Part shown: positions 34,222 to 41,859 of the stretch, in pieces
Numbering within the stretch: position 1 is the stretch's first letter
Layout: every line of letters starts with the position of its first letter
From: Njordibacter sp937773555
GTDB taxonomy: Bacteria > Pseudomonadota > Gammaproteobacteria > Pseudomonadales > Balneatricaceae
DNA: 64,000 nt
Assembly (NCBI RefSeq): GCF_047730085.1
Contig: NZ_CP159830.1
Location: 248,001 to 312,000, forward strand
Direction: 5' to 3'
Made by a program: the position numbers and the translations under genes
Notes under the pieces: generated by a model
The model's database searches: none
The model's input: the letters and a program-made list of their open reading frames with translations, nothing else
What the model was told of the DNA's origin: nothing

Positions 34222-35238
34222 ATGAAAAATGATATTCAGGCAGCAAAAGCCTTAGTAGTTGATTTTTACAAGCGTTTAGACACTTCTAGCCCAGAAGCAT
34301 TAGGTAAAGTGATACAAAACTATACAGCTGATGATTATCTTTGGCGAGGTTACCATCCTTTCCATGAGCAAACCTCTGCAGCCCAAGTAGCAGGGTTATT
34401 TTGGCAGCCACTGCGACATTCTTTAAAGCATTTGCAGCGCCGCCAAGACATCTTCATGGCAGGTTGCAACGAGATCGATAATTTCTCATCTGTGTGGGTG
34501 GTTTCTATGGGCCACCTGATGGGCTTGTTTGACGAGCCTTGGTTGGGCATTAAGCCCACCGGAAAAATGGCGATGCTCAGATACTGTGAATTCAATAAGG
34601 TTGAAAACGGTAAAATAGCAGAAACAGCCATGTTTTTCGATATCCCACACTTGATGGTGCAAGCGGGCTTGCAGCCATTCCCTCCTCAGACTGCGGCTGA
34701 GCTTGTGCAGCCTGGGCCTATTTCTCACACTGGCTTAATGTTTAATGAGCAAGCGTCGGAACAGGGTAAAAAGACCTTAGCTGCGATTAATCACATGATT
34801 AATGCGTTAGGTGAATGGAGTAATGAACTATCCCTAGAAGATGAGTTACGATTGAGTTGGCACGAAGACATGATTTGGTGGGGCCCAACAGGCATTGGTG
34901 CCACTTACACCATCCCACGTTACGCTCAGCAACACTCTGGGCCGTTTAGAGCGGGATTCGAAAACCGCGACTTTAATGGCCATATTTGCCGCATGGCTGA
35001 AGGTGAATTTGGTGGATTTTTTGGTTGGCCAAATTTAACCCTAGAGCCTATTGGTGGTTTCATGGGTATGCCTGCAACGGGCAAGTCTGCTGAGATGCGT
35101 GTGATTGATATTTACCGTCGTGATGGAGATAAGTTGGCGGAAAATTGGGTATTTATTGACCTGTTGCATTTCTGGAATCAGCAGGGTGTTGATATTTTGG
35201 CTAGAACAACACTTAATGATGTGCCTGGCGCCCATTAA
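34222..35238 (+). CDS. SnoaL-like (NTF2-fold) protein, two domains, copy 4
   Basis: A 338-residue tandem SnoaL-like protein, paralogous to the one at 26572-27621. The N-terminal half ends in FFDIPHLMVQAG; the C-terminal half has WWGPTGIGAT, DIYRRDGDKL and the signature starting at residue 307 (ENWV, then D, H, Q, G and D). It is the last gene of the plus-strand ABC operon, so SnoaL-like genes occur in both arms of the divergent cluster. Possible roles are substrate isomerisation, ring opening or binding, none shown. Confidence 0.8.
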   Translation: MKNDIQAAKALVVDFYKRLDTSSPEALGKVIQNYTADDYLWRGYHPFHEQTSAAQVAGLFWQPLRHSLKHLQRRQDIFMAGCNEIDNFSSVWVVSMGHLMGLFDEPWLGIKPTGKMAMLRYCEFNKVENGKIAETAMFFDIPHLMVQAGLQPFPPQTAAELVQPGPISHTGLMFNEQASEQGKKTLAAINHMINALGEWSNELSLEDELRLSWHEDMIWWGPTGIGATYTIPRYAQQHSGPFRAGFENRDFNGHICRMAEGEFGGFFGWPNLTLEPIGGFMGMPATGKSAEMRVIDIYRRDGDKLAENWVFIDLLHFWNQQGVDILARTTLNDVPGAH

Positions 35239-35396
35239 CTGCTCTATGTGGGGAAATACCATGGTGGCAGTTAGTGTTTGCCTGTGCGGGCCTGCTTGAA
35301 CGACTAGATAGTGCATAAACTCTTGTGTCTGGAGCTTAAAGCTACTTGTGTGTCGCACCAAGGTAGATGGTATGGCAAGTATTAGGTGATAGTTCA

Positions 35397-35430
35397 AGGT
35401 TATTAATTTAACCTAGTGGCCTGACCACTA
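35397..35430. promoter_or_regulatory. Two adjacent inverted repeats upstream of sdaA
   Basis: AGGTTA-TTAATT-TAACCT (35397-35414) directly abuts TAGTGG-CCTGA-CCACTA (35414-35430). Each has perfect 6-bp arms. The second ends 14 bases before the sdaA ATG, a position that would block initiation, so they are candidate operators for the co-transcribed XRE-cupin regulator. The remaining upstream gap from 35239 holds no gene I can see. Confidence 0.45.
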
Positions 35431-35444
35431 CGAAGGCATCAAAA

Positions 35445-36833
35445 ATGAGTTTAAGCGTATTTGACTTACTAAAAATAGGCATTGGCCCGTCTAGTTCCCA
35501 TACTGTGGGCCCCATGCGGGCTTCCTTAGCTTTTGTAGAACAGCTGAAAAGTGAAGGTAAGTTAACGCAAGTGACGCGAGTTAAAGGAGAGCTTTTTGGC
35601 TCTCTTGGCGCCACTGGTAAAGGCCACGCCAGTGATATTGCTGTAATTCTTGGTTTATTGGGTGAGGCACCAGATACTATTGATCCGCCACAAGTACAGC
35701 CTATGTTAGATGAAATTATGGCTAATGAGCGGTTGCCACTCAACCGTGAGCATGAAGTTGAGTTTATTCAACACCGTGACGTTATTCTTAATCTGGAGGA
35801 ATCACTTCCTTATCACCCTAATGGTATGACCATGAGTGCTTTTGGTGCTTCTGGTAATGTGTTGTTAGAAATGTCCTATTATTCAGTGGGTGGTGGCTTT
35901 ATTGTTGACGAAATGGCAGCGAAAGCTGACGAAATACCCATAGATGAAGATCAACCCAAAGTGCCTTACCCATTTACTTCTGGCGCTGAGTTGCTTGCTC
36001 ATTGCAAGACTTCAGGTATGAGTATTAGTCAGGTAATGATGGAGAATGAGAAGACTTGGCGCACAGAAGAAGAAGTAAGAAGTAAAATCTTGCACCTGTG
36101 GAAGGTGATGCAGCAGTGTGTGCACAATGGTTGCCATACCGGAGGCGTTTTACCTGGTGGTCTTAATGTGAGGCGTCGGGCTGCAGACTTGTATCAAAAG
36201 CTTAGTAGCTTGGGATCTGTAAAAGTGATTACCCCACAGCTATCTGCCATGGATTGGGTAAACCTTTATGCTATGGCTGTTAATGAAGAAAATGCTGCTG
36301 GTGGTCGTATTGTGACCGCTCCCACCAATGGTGCTGCGGGTATTATTCCTGCTGTGTTACATTATTACGATAATTTCTATCCATCAGCTGATGATAAGGG
36401 TATTGTTAGCTTCATACTGGCGGCAGCTGCCGTGGGTATCTTATGTAAACTCAATGCATCTATTTCAGGGGCAGAAGTGGGATGCCAAGGTGAGGTGGGT
36501 AGCGCCTGTGCCATGGCTGCTGCTGGTTTAGCTGAAGTGATAGGTGGTACTCCTGAGCAAGTTGAAAATGCTGCTGAAATTGGCATGGAACACAACTTAG
36601 GCCTTACCTGTGACCCTATTGCTGGGTTGGTTCAGGTGCCGTGTATTGAGCGTAATGCTATGGGTTCTATCAAAGCTATTAATGCTGCGCATATGGCTAT
36701 GCGTGGCGATGGTGAACATTTGGTATCGCTGGATGACGTAATCAAGACTATGCGTGAAACGGGTGCTGATATGCAGGATAAATATAAAGAAACCTCCCGT
36801 GGGGGGCTTGCAGTCAACGTGACCAACTGTTAA
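35445..36833 (+). CDS. sdaA: L-serine ammonia-lyase, iron-sulfur-dependent, single chain
   Basis: A 462-residue L-serine deaminase that makes pyruvate and ammonium. The N-terminal beta domain begins SVFDLLKIGIGPSSSHTVGPMRAS, diagnostic for the family; the alpha domain has APTNGAAGIIPAVLHYY, SGAEVGCQGEVGSACAMAAAGL with a cluster cysteine, and MEHNLGLTCDPIAGLVQVPCIERNAMGS with two more cysteines for the 4Fe-4S cluster. The enzyme is oxygen-sensitive in other species. GGAGG-spaced coupling to the next gene and paired inverted repeats upstream suggest local control. Confidence 0.96.
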   Translation: MSLSVFDLLKIGIGPSSSHTVGPMRASLAFVEQLKSEGKLTQVTRVKGELFGSLGATGKGHASDIAVILGLLGEAPDTIDPPQVQPMLDEIMANERLPLNREHEVEFIQHRDVILNLEESLPYHPNGMTMSAFGASGNVLLEMSYYSVGGGFIVDEMAAKADEIPIDEDQPKVPYPFTSGAELLAHCKTSGMSISQVMMENEKTWRTEEEVRSKILHLWKVMQQCVHNGCHTGGVLPGGLNVRRRAADLYQKLSSLGSVKVITPQLSAMDWVNLYAMAVNEENAAGGRIVTAPTNGAAGIIPAVLHYYDNFYPSADDKGIVSFILAAAAVGILCKLNASISGAEVGCQGEVGSACAMAAAGLAEVIGGTPEQVENAAEIGMEHNLGLTCDPIAGLVQVPCIERNAMGSIKAINAAHMAMRGDGEHLVSLDDVIKTMRETGADMQDKYKETSRGGLAVNVTNC

Positions 36834-36850
36834 CAAGGGAGGAGAAACGC

Positions 36851-37465
36851 ATGTCTACACTGCGTCCCGAAGCGGGCATATTACCTCCTGTTCCAAGCCC
36901 GGCTGCGCAGCAAGGTAATTTTGGTGAGCGTCTCAGGGCTTTGCGACAAGATCGACAAATGACTTTGCAGCAGGCCAGCAAAGTGACAGGTGTAGCGCAA
37001 TCCACTTTGTCAAAAATGGAAAATAATCAGCTGTCACCTACCTTTAATTTGATGCAAAAACTAGCTGTTGGTTTGGCTATCGATATGCCTCAGCTGTTCG
37101 CACCTGTAAAAGAAGTGCGCATCTCTGGCCGCCGGACTGTGACCAAAAAACAGGAAGGCCGCGAGCACCTAACAGCTACCTATGAACATGAGTTGTTGGC
37201 TACAGAATTAGATTCAAAACGCATGGTGCCTTTTAAAAGCCGTGTTCGTGCTCGCACGTTGGATGAATTTGGTGGCTGGGTGAGGCATGAAGGTGAAGAG
37301 CTGCTGCTTGTACTAGACGGCGATGTGCTGGTGTATACAGAAGAATATGAGCCGCTGGCACTTAGCGAAGGTGACAGCACTTATTTTGATAGCACTATGG
37401 GTCATGCGGTGGTATCGACCAGTAAAGAAGATGCGCTAGTGCTTTGGGTGTGTGTTGCACTCTAA
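36851..37465 (+). CDS. XRE-family regulator with C-terminal cupin domain
   Basis: A 204-residue regulator. Residues about 24-80 form a Cro/CI-type HTH (LRALRQDRQMTLQQASKVTGVAQSTLSKMENNQLSPTFNLMQKLAVGL) and the C-terminal third is a cupin (ELLLVLDGDVLVYTEEYEPLALSEGDSTYFDSTMGHAVVS). Such proteins sense amino acids or small metabolites. It starts 17 bases after sdaA with a good GGAGG site, so it is co-transcribed with the serine deaminase and probably regulates it. The ligand is unknown; serine is a reasonable guess. Confidence 0.9.
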   Translation: MSTLRPEAGILPPVPSPAAQQGNFGERLRALRQDRQMTLQQASKVTGVAQSTLSKMENNQLSPTFNLMQKLAVGLAIDMPQLFAPVKEVRISGRRTVTKKQEGREHLTATYEHELLATELDSKRMVPFKSRVRARTLDEFGGWVRHEGEELLLVLDGDVLVYTEEYEPLALSEGDSTYFDSTMGHAVVSTSKEDALVLWVCVAL

Positions 37466-37495
37466 GCCTAAACCCCCATTCACAACGGCCTAAAA

Positions 37496-38101
37496 ATGAA
37501 AAAAGTGGTTTTGGCAAGCGGCAACGCTGGTAAGTTAAAAGAGTTTGGCCAGTGTTTGGTGCCTTTGGGTATTGAGTTAGTCCCACAAAGCCAGTTTGTT
37601 TCAGAAGAGGTTGAAGAAACAGGCCTTACCTTTGTTGAAAATGCAATTCTTAAGGCGCGCTATGCATCCCAAGCATCCGGTATGCCCGCTTTAGCTGACG
37701 ACTCAGGTCTAGAAGTGGATGTGTTAGGTGGTGCTCCAGGAATTTATTCTGCCCGTTATGCTGACTCTAATTTAAAGGGTCACGCTAAAGATGCCGCCAA
37801 TAGCGCCCAACTAATTATTAACCTGGCAGATATTCCACTAAGCCAGCGCACTGCTCGATTTCAATGTGTGCTGGTGTACATGCGCCATGCCACCGATCCC
37901 ACCCCACTTATTTGCCAAGCTGCGTGGGAAGGTGTAATCATGGATAGTGCCCAAGGCGACCATGGCTTTGGCTACGATCCTATTTTTCAAGTAATAGAAA
38001 AAGGCTGCCGTGCTGCGCAACTAAGTCCTACAGAAAAGATTGCCATCAGCCACCGTGGCAAAGCCCTGTCTCAATTACAGCGTGCGTTAGCGCAAAATTA
38101 A
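37496..38101 (+). CDS. rdgB: XTP/dITP diphosphatase (RdgB/HAM1)
   Basis: A 201-residue house-cleaning pyrophosphatase that removes dITP, ITP and XTP. The start VLASGNAGKLKEF, the catalytic ADDSGLEVDVLGGAPGIYSARYA and the C-terminal GDHGFGYDPIF and SHRGKAL segments are all present. Its stop overlaps the hemW start by one base (TAATG), so the two are translationally coupled, a common arrangement in this group. Confidence 0.95.
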   Translation: MKKVVLASGNAGKLKEFGQCLVPLGIELVPQSQFVSEEVEETGLTFVENAILKARYASQASGMPALADDSGLEVDVLGGAPGIYSARYADSNLKGHAKDAANSAQLIINLADIPLSQRTARFQCVLVYMRHATDPTPLICQAAWEGVIMDSAQGDHGFGYDPIFQVIEKGCRAAQLSPTEKIAISHRGKALSQLQRALAQN

Positions 38102-39261
38102 TGCAATCCGTTAGCCACCAGATAGCGATGCCTGCCCTTAGCCTCTACGTGCACATCCCCTGGTGTGTGCGCAAGTGCCCTTATTGTGACTTTAACTCCC
38201 ATGCCACTCAGGGTGGAGAAGCCATTCCTGAGGCTCATTATATTAGGGCATTACTTGCAGACCTTAGCAAAGAACTGGCGGCTGTCAGTGGTCGTACTTT
38301 GCATAGTATTTTTATTGGTGGAGGCACACCTAGTTTAATGAGCGCTTTGGGCATCGGTGAAATCCTAAATTTTGTTAAAGCCAATATTAATTGTGAAGAC
38401 GGCATGGAGGTCACCTTAGAGGCCAACCCCGGAACCTTTGAACAAGCAAAATTTGCTGGCTTTCTAGAACAGGGTATTAACCGGTTGTCCATTGGCGTGC
38501 AAAGTTTTGACGATGGGTGTTTACAAGCTTTAGGCCGCATACATGATGCTACCCAAGCTAAGTTGGCTATTGGTAAAGCTCAGACTTTAGGGTTTAAGCG
38601 CATCAACTTAGACTTGATGCATGGTTTGCCAGGGCAGAGTGTTGAGAGTGGGTTATCCGATTTGCAGCAAGCATTGGAATTTGGCACTGATCACCTCTCT
38701 TGGTATCAGCTCACTATTGAGCCTAATACTGAATTCCATAGCCGCCCTCCTAACTTACCTAATGAAGACATTTTGGTTGATATTCAAGATCAAGGCCAAG
38801 TACTTATCGAAGCGGCTGGGTTAAGTCAGTATGAAATTTCAGCGTATGCTAAACAAACGAGTCAGGCACAGCATAACCTTAACTACTGGAACTTTGGCGA
38901 TTACATTGGTGTTGGAGCTGGAGCTCATGGCAAAGTGAGCCGTTGGCATGATGGTGAAATGGTTATAGAACGCAGGGTAAAGTTGCGCCAACCTAAGGCT
39001 TATATGGAATCTATTACACCACTGGCGTCAAGCCATTGTGTTGCCCCAGAAGAGCTAAAGCTGGAATTTTTTATGAATGTTCTGCGTCTTCAAAAGGGCG
39101 TTTCTTCGGCTAGCTACCTAGCCAAAACTGGGCAATCGTTGGCTCAAGTAGAGGGGGCAATTGCATCAGCTAGAAAGGCTGGACTGATGATGCCAGATAG
39201 GCTTCAGGCTACTCCCCTAGGATGGCGCTTTTTAAATGACCTGTTAGGCTATTTTGAATAA
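38101..39261 (+). CDS. hemW: Radical SAM heme chaperone HemW
   Basis: A 386-residue radical-SAM protein of the HemW family, homologous to coproporphyrinogen dehydrogenase HemN but acting in heme delivery. The 4Fe-4S motif is HIPWCVRKCPYCDFNSH, with Cys22, Cys26 and Cys29 (CX3CX2C) and without the extra Cys of true HemN. GGGTPSLM, RLSIGVQSFDD and LMHGLPGQ follow. The start overlaps rdgB by one base. Confidence 0.93.
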   Translation: MQSVSHQIAMPALSLYVHIPWCVRKCPYCDFNSHATQGGEAIPEAHYIRALLADLSKELAAVSGRTLHSIFIGGGTPSLMSALGIGEILNFVKANINCEDGMEVTLEANPGTFEQAKFAGFLEQGINRLSIGVQSFDDGCLQALGRIHDATQAKLAIGKAQTLGFKRINLDLMHGLPGQSVESGLSDLQQALEFGTDHLSWYQLTIEPNTEFHSRPPNLPNEDILVDIQDQGQVLIEAAGLSQYEISAYAKQTSQAQHNLNYWNFGDYIGVGAGAHGKVSRWHDGEMVIERRVKLRQPKAYMESITPLASSHCVAPEELKLEFFMNVLRLQKGVSSASYLAKTGQSLAQVEGAIASARKAGLMMPDRLQATPLGWRFLNDLLGYFE

Positions 39262-39277
39262 ATAGTTTAATTATAGG

Positions 39278-39733
39278 CTACTGCTCCAAATAAAATGTTT
39301 GACTAAACTTTAACGGTATTGCCTTTGCATTTAAATCTGGCTGTATCTTTAGCTCAAAACGCCACATTTCCTCTTCTGTGAAACGTAATTGGGCAATGTA
39401 GTAAATAGCATTTTGCTCTTTTATTTGCTGAAATTCTAACGGTAATACTTGCCCAATAATGTTGGTTCTAGTGCCTGTGACCATGGCAGCAAGAGGTCTT
39501 TTTGTGGCTTTATCAATCACTGCCACATTGAGTAATGCGCGGTTTCTGGCACGAGTGAAGCCATAAGTTTGAGCCACTTCAGGTGTCACTATCATGGTGT
39601 TAAAGGCATTATAGTGGATGTCGTATTTTTGGCTATGGATGGCCTGTTCTGCGAAGCTAGGCAACACAAACGAAAGTGTTAGTGAAGCTAGCACTAAGCG
39701 AAAGATAAGGCTATGGTGTGTTTTAGGACTCAT
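39278..39733 (-). CDS. DUF4426 domain-containing exported protein
   Basis: A 151-residue protein with an N-terminal signal peptide (hydrophobic LVLASLTLSFVLPSFA, then EQAI), matching the DUF4426 family. The conserved core includes YDIHYNAFNTMIVTPEVAQTYG and RARNRALLNVAVID. In Pseudomonas relatives this gene lies near yggT and rdgB/hemW, as here. It is convergent with hemW. The function is unknown; a periplasmic location is inferred. Confidence 0.85.
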   Translation of the reverse strand: MSPKTHHSLIFRLVLASLTLSFVLPSFAEQAIHSQKYDIHYNAFNTMIVTPEVAQTYGFTRARNRALLNVAVIDKATKRPLAAMVTGTRTNIIGQVLPLEFQQIKEQNAIYYIAQLRFTEEEMWRFELKIQPDLNAKAIPLKFSQTFYLEQ

Positions 39734-40123
39734 GGTTTTCTGGCTTCTTTAGACGCGCACATCGGACGCTTTATGGGCTACCAAGTGTGCGTGATTCGTT
39801 GCAAAAAGTAAAAGCTAAATCAAGAGCAAGATGAAATAGATAATATCTTAATTACTGGAGCAATGAAGAGGTTTTGGCTTCTGTGATGCCGCTGTTGACC
39901 GCTTAAGGTGCTGGCCTGCCAATAAGTTTGAAGAGACAGGTTTATTTAAAAGACTGCTGGGTCTTGTTAACCAAACGTTTAAAGCACCTTTGAAGACACA
40001 TCCCTAGTAGTCTCCATGCATCCAATATGAGACACTATTACATCAATTATCGATCCAGATTTATAGAGCGGCCAAAGGCTTCTTTATTAATTTATCTTAG
40101 TCTATTAAGGATGTTGTTTCATT
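39734..40123. other. 390-base intergenic region without a recognisable gene
   Basis: The gap between the divergent DUF4426 and yggT genes holds no ORF with a convincing family or ribosome binding site and no tRNA-like cloverleaf. It is long enough for both promoters and perhaps a small RNA, but I see no clear one. A short frame at 40027-40212 overlaps yggT and is treated as a shadow. Confidence 0.6.
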
Positions 40124-40705
40124 ATGTCAAATGCAGGTGTATTTTTAGTGCAAACAGTCTTTGGCTTATACCTAACGCTGGTTATTATTCGCTTTATGTT
40201 GCAGTTGGCTAAGGCTGATTTTTATAATCCCTTAGCTCAAGCAGTGGTGAAAATGACACAACCGTTCGTTACTATTTTGCAAAAAGTCATGCCACGCACA
40301 GGACGTTTTAGCCTTGCTACTTTAGTGTTAGCCTTTTTAGTACAGTTATTATTAATCGTTGTTGTACTATTAATTGCTGGTTTTGATCTACCTAACCCTA
40401 TGAGCTTGGCGGTATGGAGCCTTATTGGTTTGGCTTCTCAAGTGCTCGATTTATTATTCTTTGCCATACTCGCAAGTATTGTTTTGAGTTGGCTTGCGCC
40501 TCAAACTAATCACCCTGGTGCCTATTTATTGCACCAACTTACAGAGCCAGTTATGTCGCCTGTGCGACGCATGTTGCCTAACCTTGGAGGCTTAGACTTT
40601 TCACCTATTTTGGTTTTCATTATGATTAACTTAGTGGACATGCTGGTGATTCAGAATGCTGCGTCTACCTTTGGTATGCCGCGTGGTTTGGTATTGGGGC
40701 TATAG
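40124..40705 (+). CDS. yggT: YggT-family membrane protein
   Basis: A 193-residue membrane protein with two YggT repeats, each a pair of helices with the Asn/Pro-containing motif: QLAKADFYNPLAQAVVKMTQP and LLHQLTEPVMSPVRRMLP. The family is of uncertain function; roles in osmotic shock or assembly of cell-division and photosystem proteins have been proposed in others. AAGGAT-type spacing precedes the ATG. It usually follows proC/yggS, but those genes lie 6-7 kb away here, so the canonical cluster has been broken. Confidence 0.92.
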   Translation: MSNAGVFLVQTVFGLYLTLVIIRFMLQLAKADFYNPLAQAVVKMTQPFVTILQKVMPRTGRFSLATLVLAFLVQLLLIVVVLLIAGFDLPNPMSLAVWSLIGLASQVLDLLFFAILASIVLSWLAPQTNHPGAYLLHQLTEPVMSPVRRMLPNLGGLDFSPILVFIMINLVDMLVIQNAASTFGMPRGLVLGL

Positions 40706-40707
40706 TG

Positions 40708-40953
40708 ATGACTAAGGATCAAACTGAAAGTGTATTTAATTTTGAAGCTTCGTTAGCCGAGTTAGAAGCTTTGGTGAAACAAATGGAGCAGGGCGACTTA
40801 ACCCTAGAAGATTCTTTGGCTGCCTTTGAGCGTGGGATTTTATTAACGAGGGGCTGCCAAGCTGCGCTTGCTCAAGCTGAGCAAAAGGTTAATGTATTGA
40901 TGCAAGATGCCCAAGGCCGTGTTGTAGAGCAGCCCTTTAGTAAGGAACCTTAA
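40708..40953 (+). CDS. xseB: Exodeoxyribonuclease VII small subunit
   Basis: An 81-residue helical protein with FNFEASLAELEALVKQMEQG and LTLEDSLAAFERG, the signature of XseB. It partners XseA (not in this window) in degrading single-stranded DNA. The start overlaps the yggT stop region (GTG at 40705 or ATG at 40708). It is followed by ispA and dxs, the standard order. Confidence 0.93.
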   Translation: MTKDQTESVFNFEASLAELEALVKQMEQGDLTLEDSLAAFERGILLTRGCQAALAQAEQKVNVLMQDAQGRVVEQPFSKEP

Positions 40954-40955
40954 GT

Positions 40956-41855
40956 TTGCACTTTGAATCATTAGACGACTTTCTAAACTATTCTAAAAAC
41001 CGTGTAGAGCAATACCTCAATACGGCGATTGGTAAACGCCGTGCCAGTGTGGTTTTGTCTCAAGCCATGGCCTATAGTGCGGTGCAAGGTGGTAAGCGGG
41101 TGAGGGCAGCCTTAGTTTATGGTGCTGCCCGTGCGTGTGGCGTTGATGATGTTGCAGCTTTGGATCCGTTGGCTGCTGCCGTTGAAGCGATGCATGCCTA
41201 TTCTTTGATTCATGATGACCTTCCAGCTATGGATGATGACGCCTTACGCCGAGGTCAACCTAGTTGTCATGTTGCTTTTGACGAAGCCACTGCAATACTA
41301 GCTGGCGATGCCTTACAAGCGCTGGCTTTTGAATTACTAGTCAAAGCCCATGGGCCACAAATAAGTGCGGAGCAGTGTTTAGCTATGGTGGCATGTTTGG
41401 CGCAGGCGTCTGGTGCTAAAGGCATGGTGGCTGGGCAAATGCTCGATATGGCAGCAGCACATGACGCAGTTAATTTGGCTCAATTGGAGCGTCTGCATAG
41501 TTTAAAAACAGGGGCTTTGATTGTTGCTAGTGTAGAAATTGGTGCCCTGTCACAGAACCATGTTGGCACTAAGCAAATTGACTTTTTGCGTACCTATGCA
41601 CAAGCGATTGGTTTAGCCTTTCAGGTGCAAGATGATATATTGGACATTGAGAGTGACACTGCAACTCTCGGCAAAGCGCAAGGCTCTGATATGATTAATG
41701 ATAAATCTACCTACCCTGCGTTGCTGGGTATGACCGCTGCTAAGGGGCGTTTGATGGAATTACATCAGCAGGCCAAAGCGTCTGTCACAGAATTTGGTGC
41801 TGCAGCACAACCTCTAGTGTGGTTGGCAGACTTCATCGTTACCCGTAAGCATTAG
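40956..41855 (+). CDS. ispA: (2E,6E)-farnesyl diphosphate synthase
   Basis: A 299-residue short-chain trans-prenyltransferase that condenses IPP with DMAPP and GPP. The first Asp-rich motif is LIHDDLPAMDDD and the second QVQDDILDIE; GGKRVRAALVYGAA and the KTGALIVASVEIGA segment are also present. The start is a TTG two bases after the xseB stop; no other start keeps the conserved N-terminus. Four bases separate it from dxs. Confidence 0.95.
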   Translation: MHFESLDDFLNYSKNRVEQYLNTAIGKRRASVVLSQAMAYSAVQGGKRVRAALVYGAARACGVDDVAALDPLAAAVEAMHAYSLIHDDLPAMDDDALRRGQPSCHVAFDEATAILAGDALQALAFELLVKAHGPQISAEQCLAMVACLAQASGAKGMVAGQMLDMAAAHDAVNLAQLERLHSLKTGALIVASVEIGALSQNHVGTKQIDFLRTYAQAIGLAFQVQDDILDIESDTATLGKAQGSDMINDKSTYPALLGMTAAKGRLMELHQQAKASVTEFGAAAQPLVWLADFIVTRKH

Positions 41856-41859
41856 TCAC

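Noticed and set aside
35041..35397. 118-residue minus-strand frame across the end of the fourth SnoaL gene
   Set aside because: It overlaps a conserved gene and has no recognisable motif or ribosome binding site.
39734..40123. tRNA or small RNA gene in the gap before yggT
   Set aside because: No cloverleaf, anticodon-arm pattern or clear promoter-terminator pair was visible.
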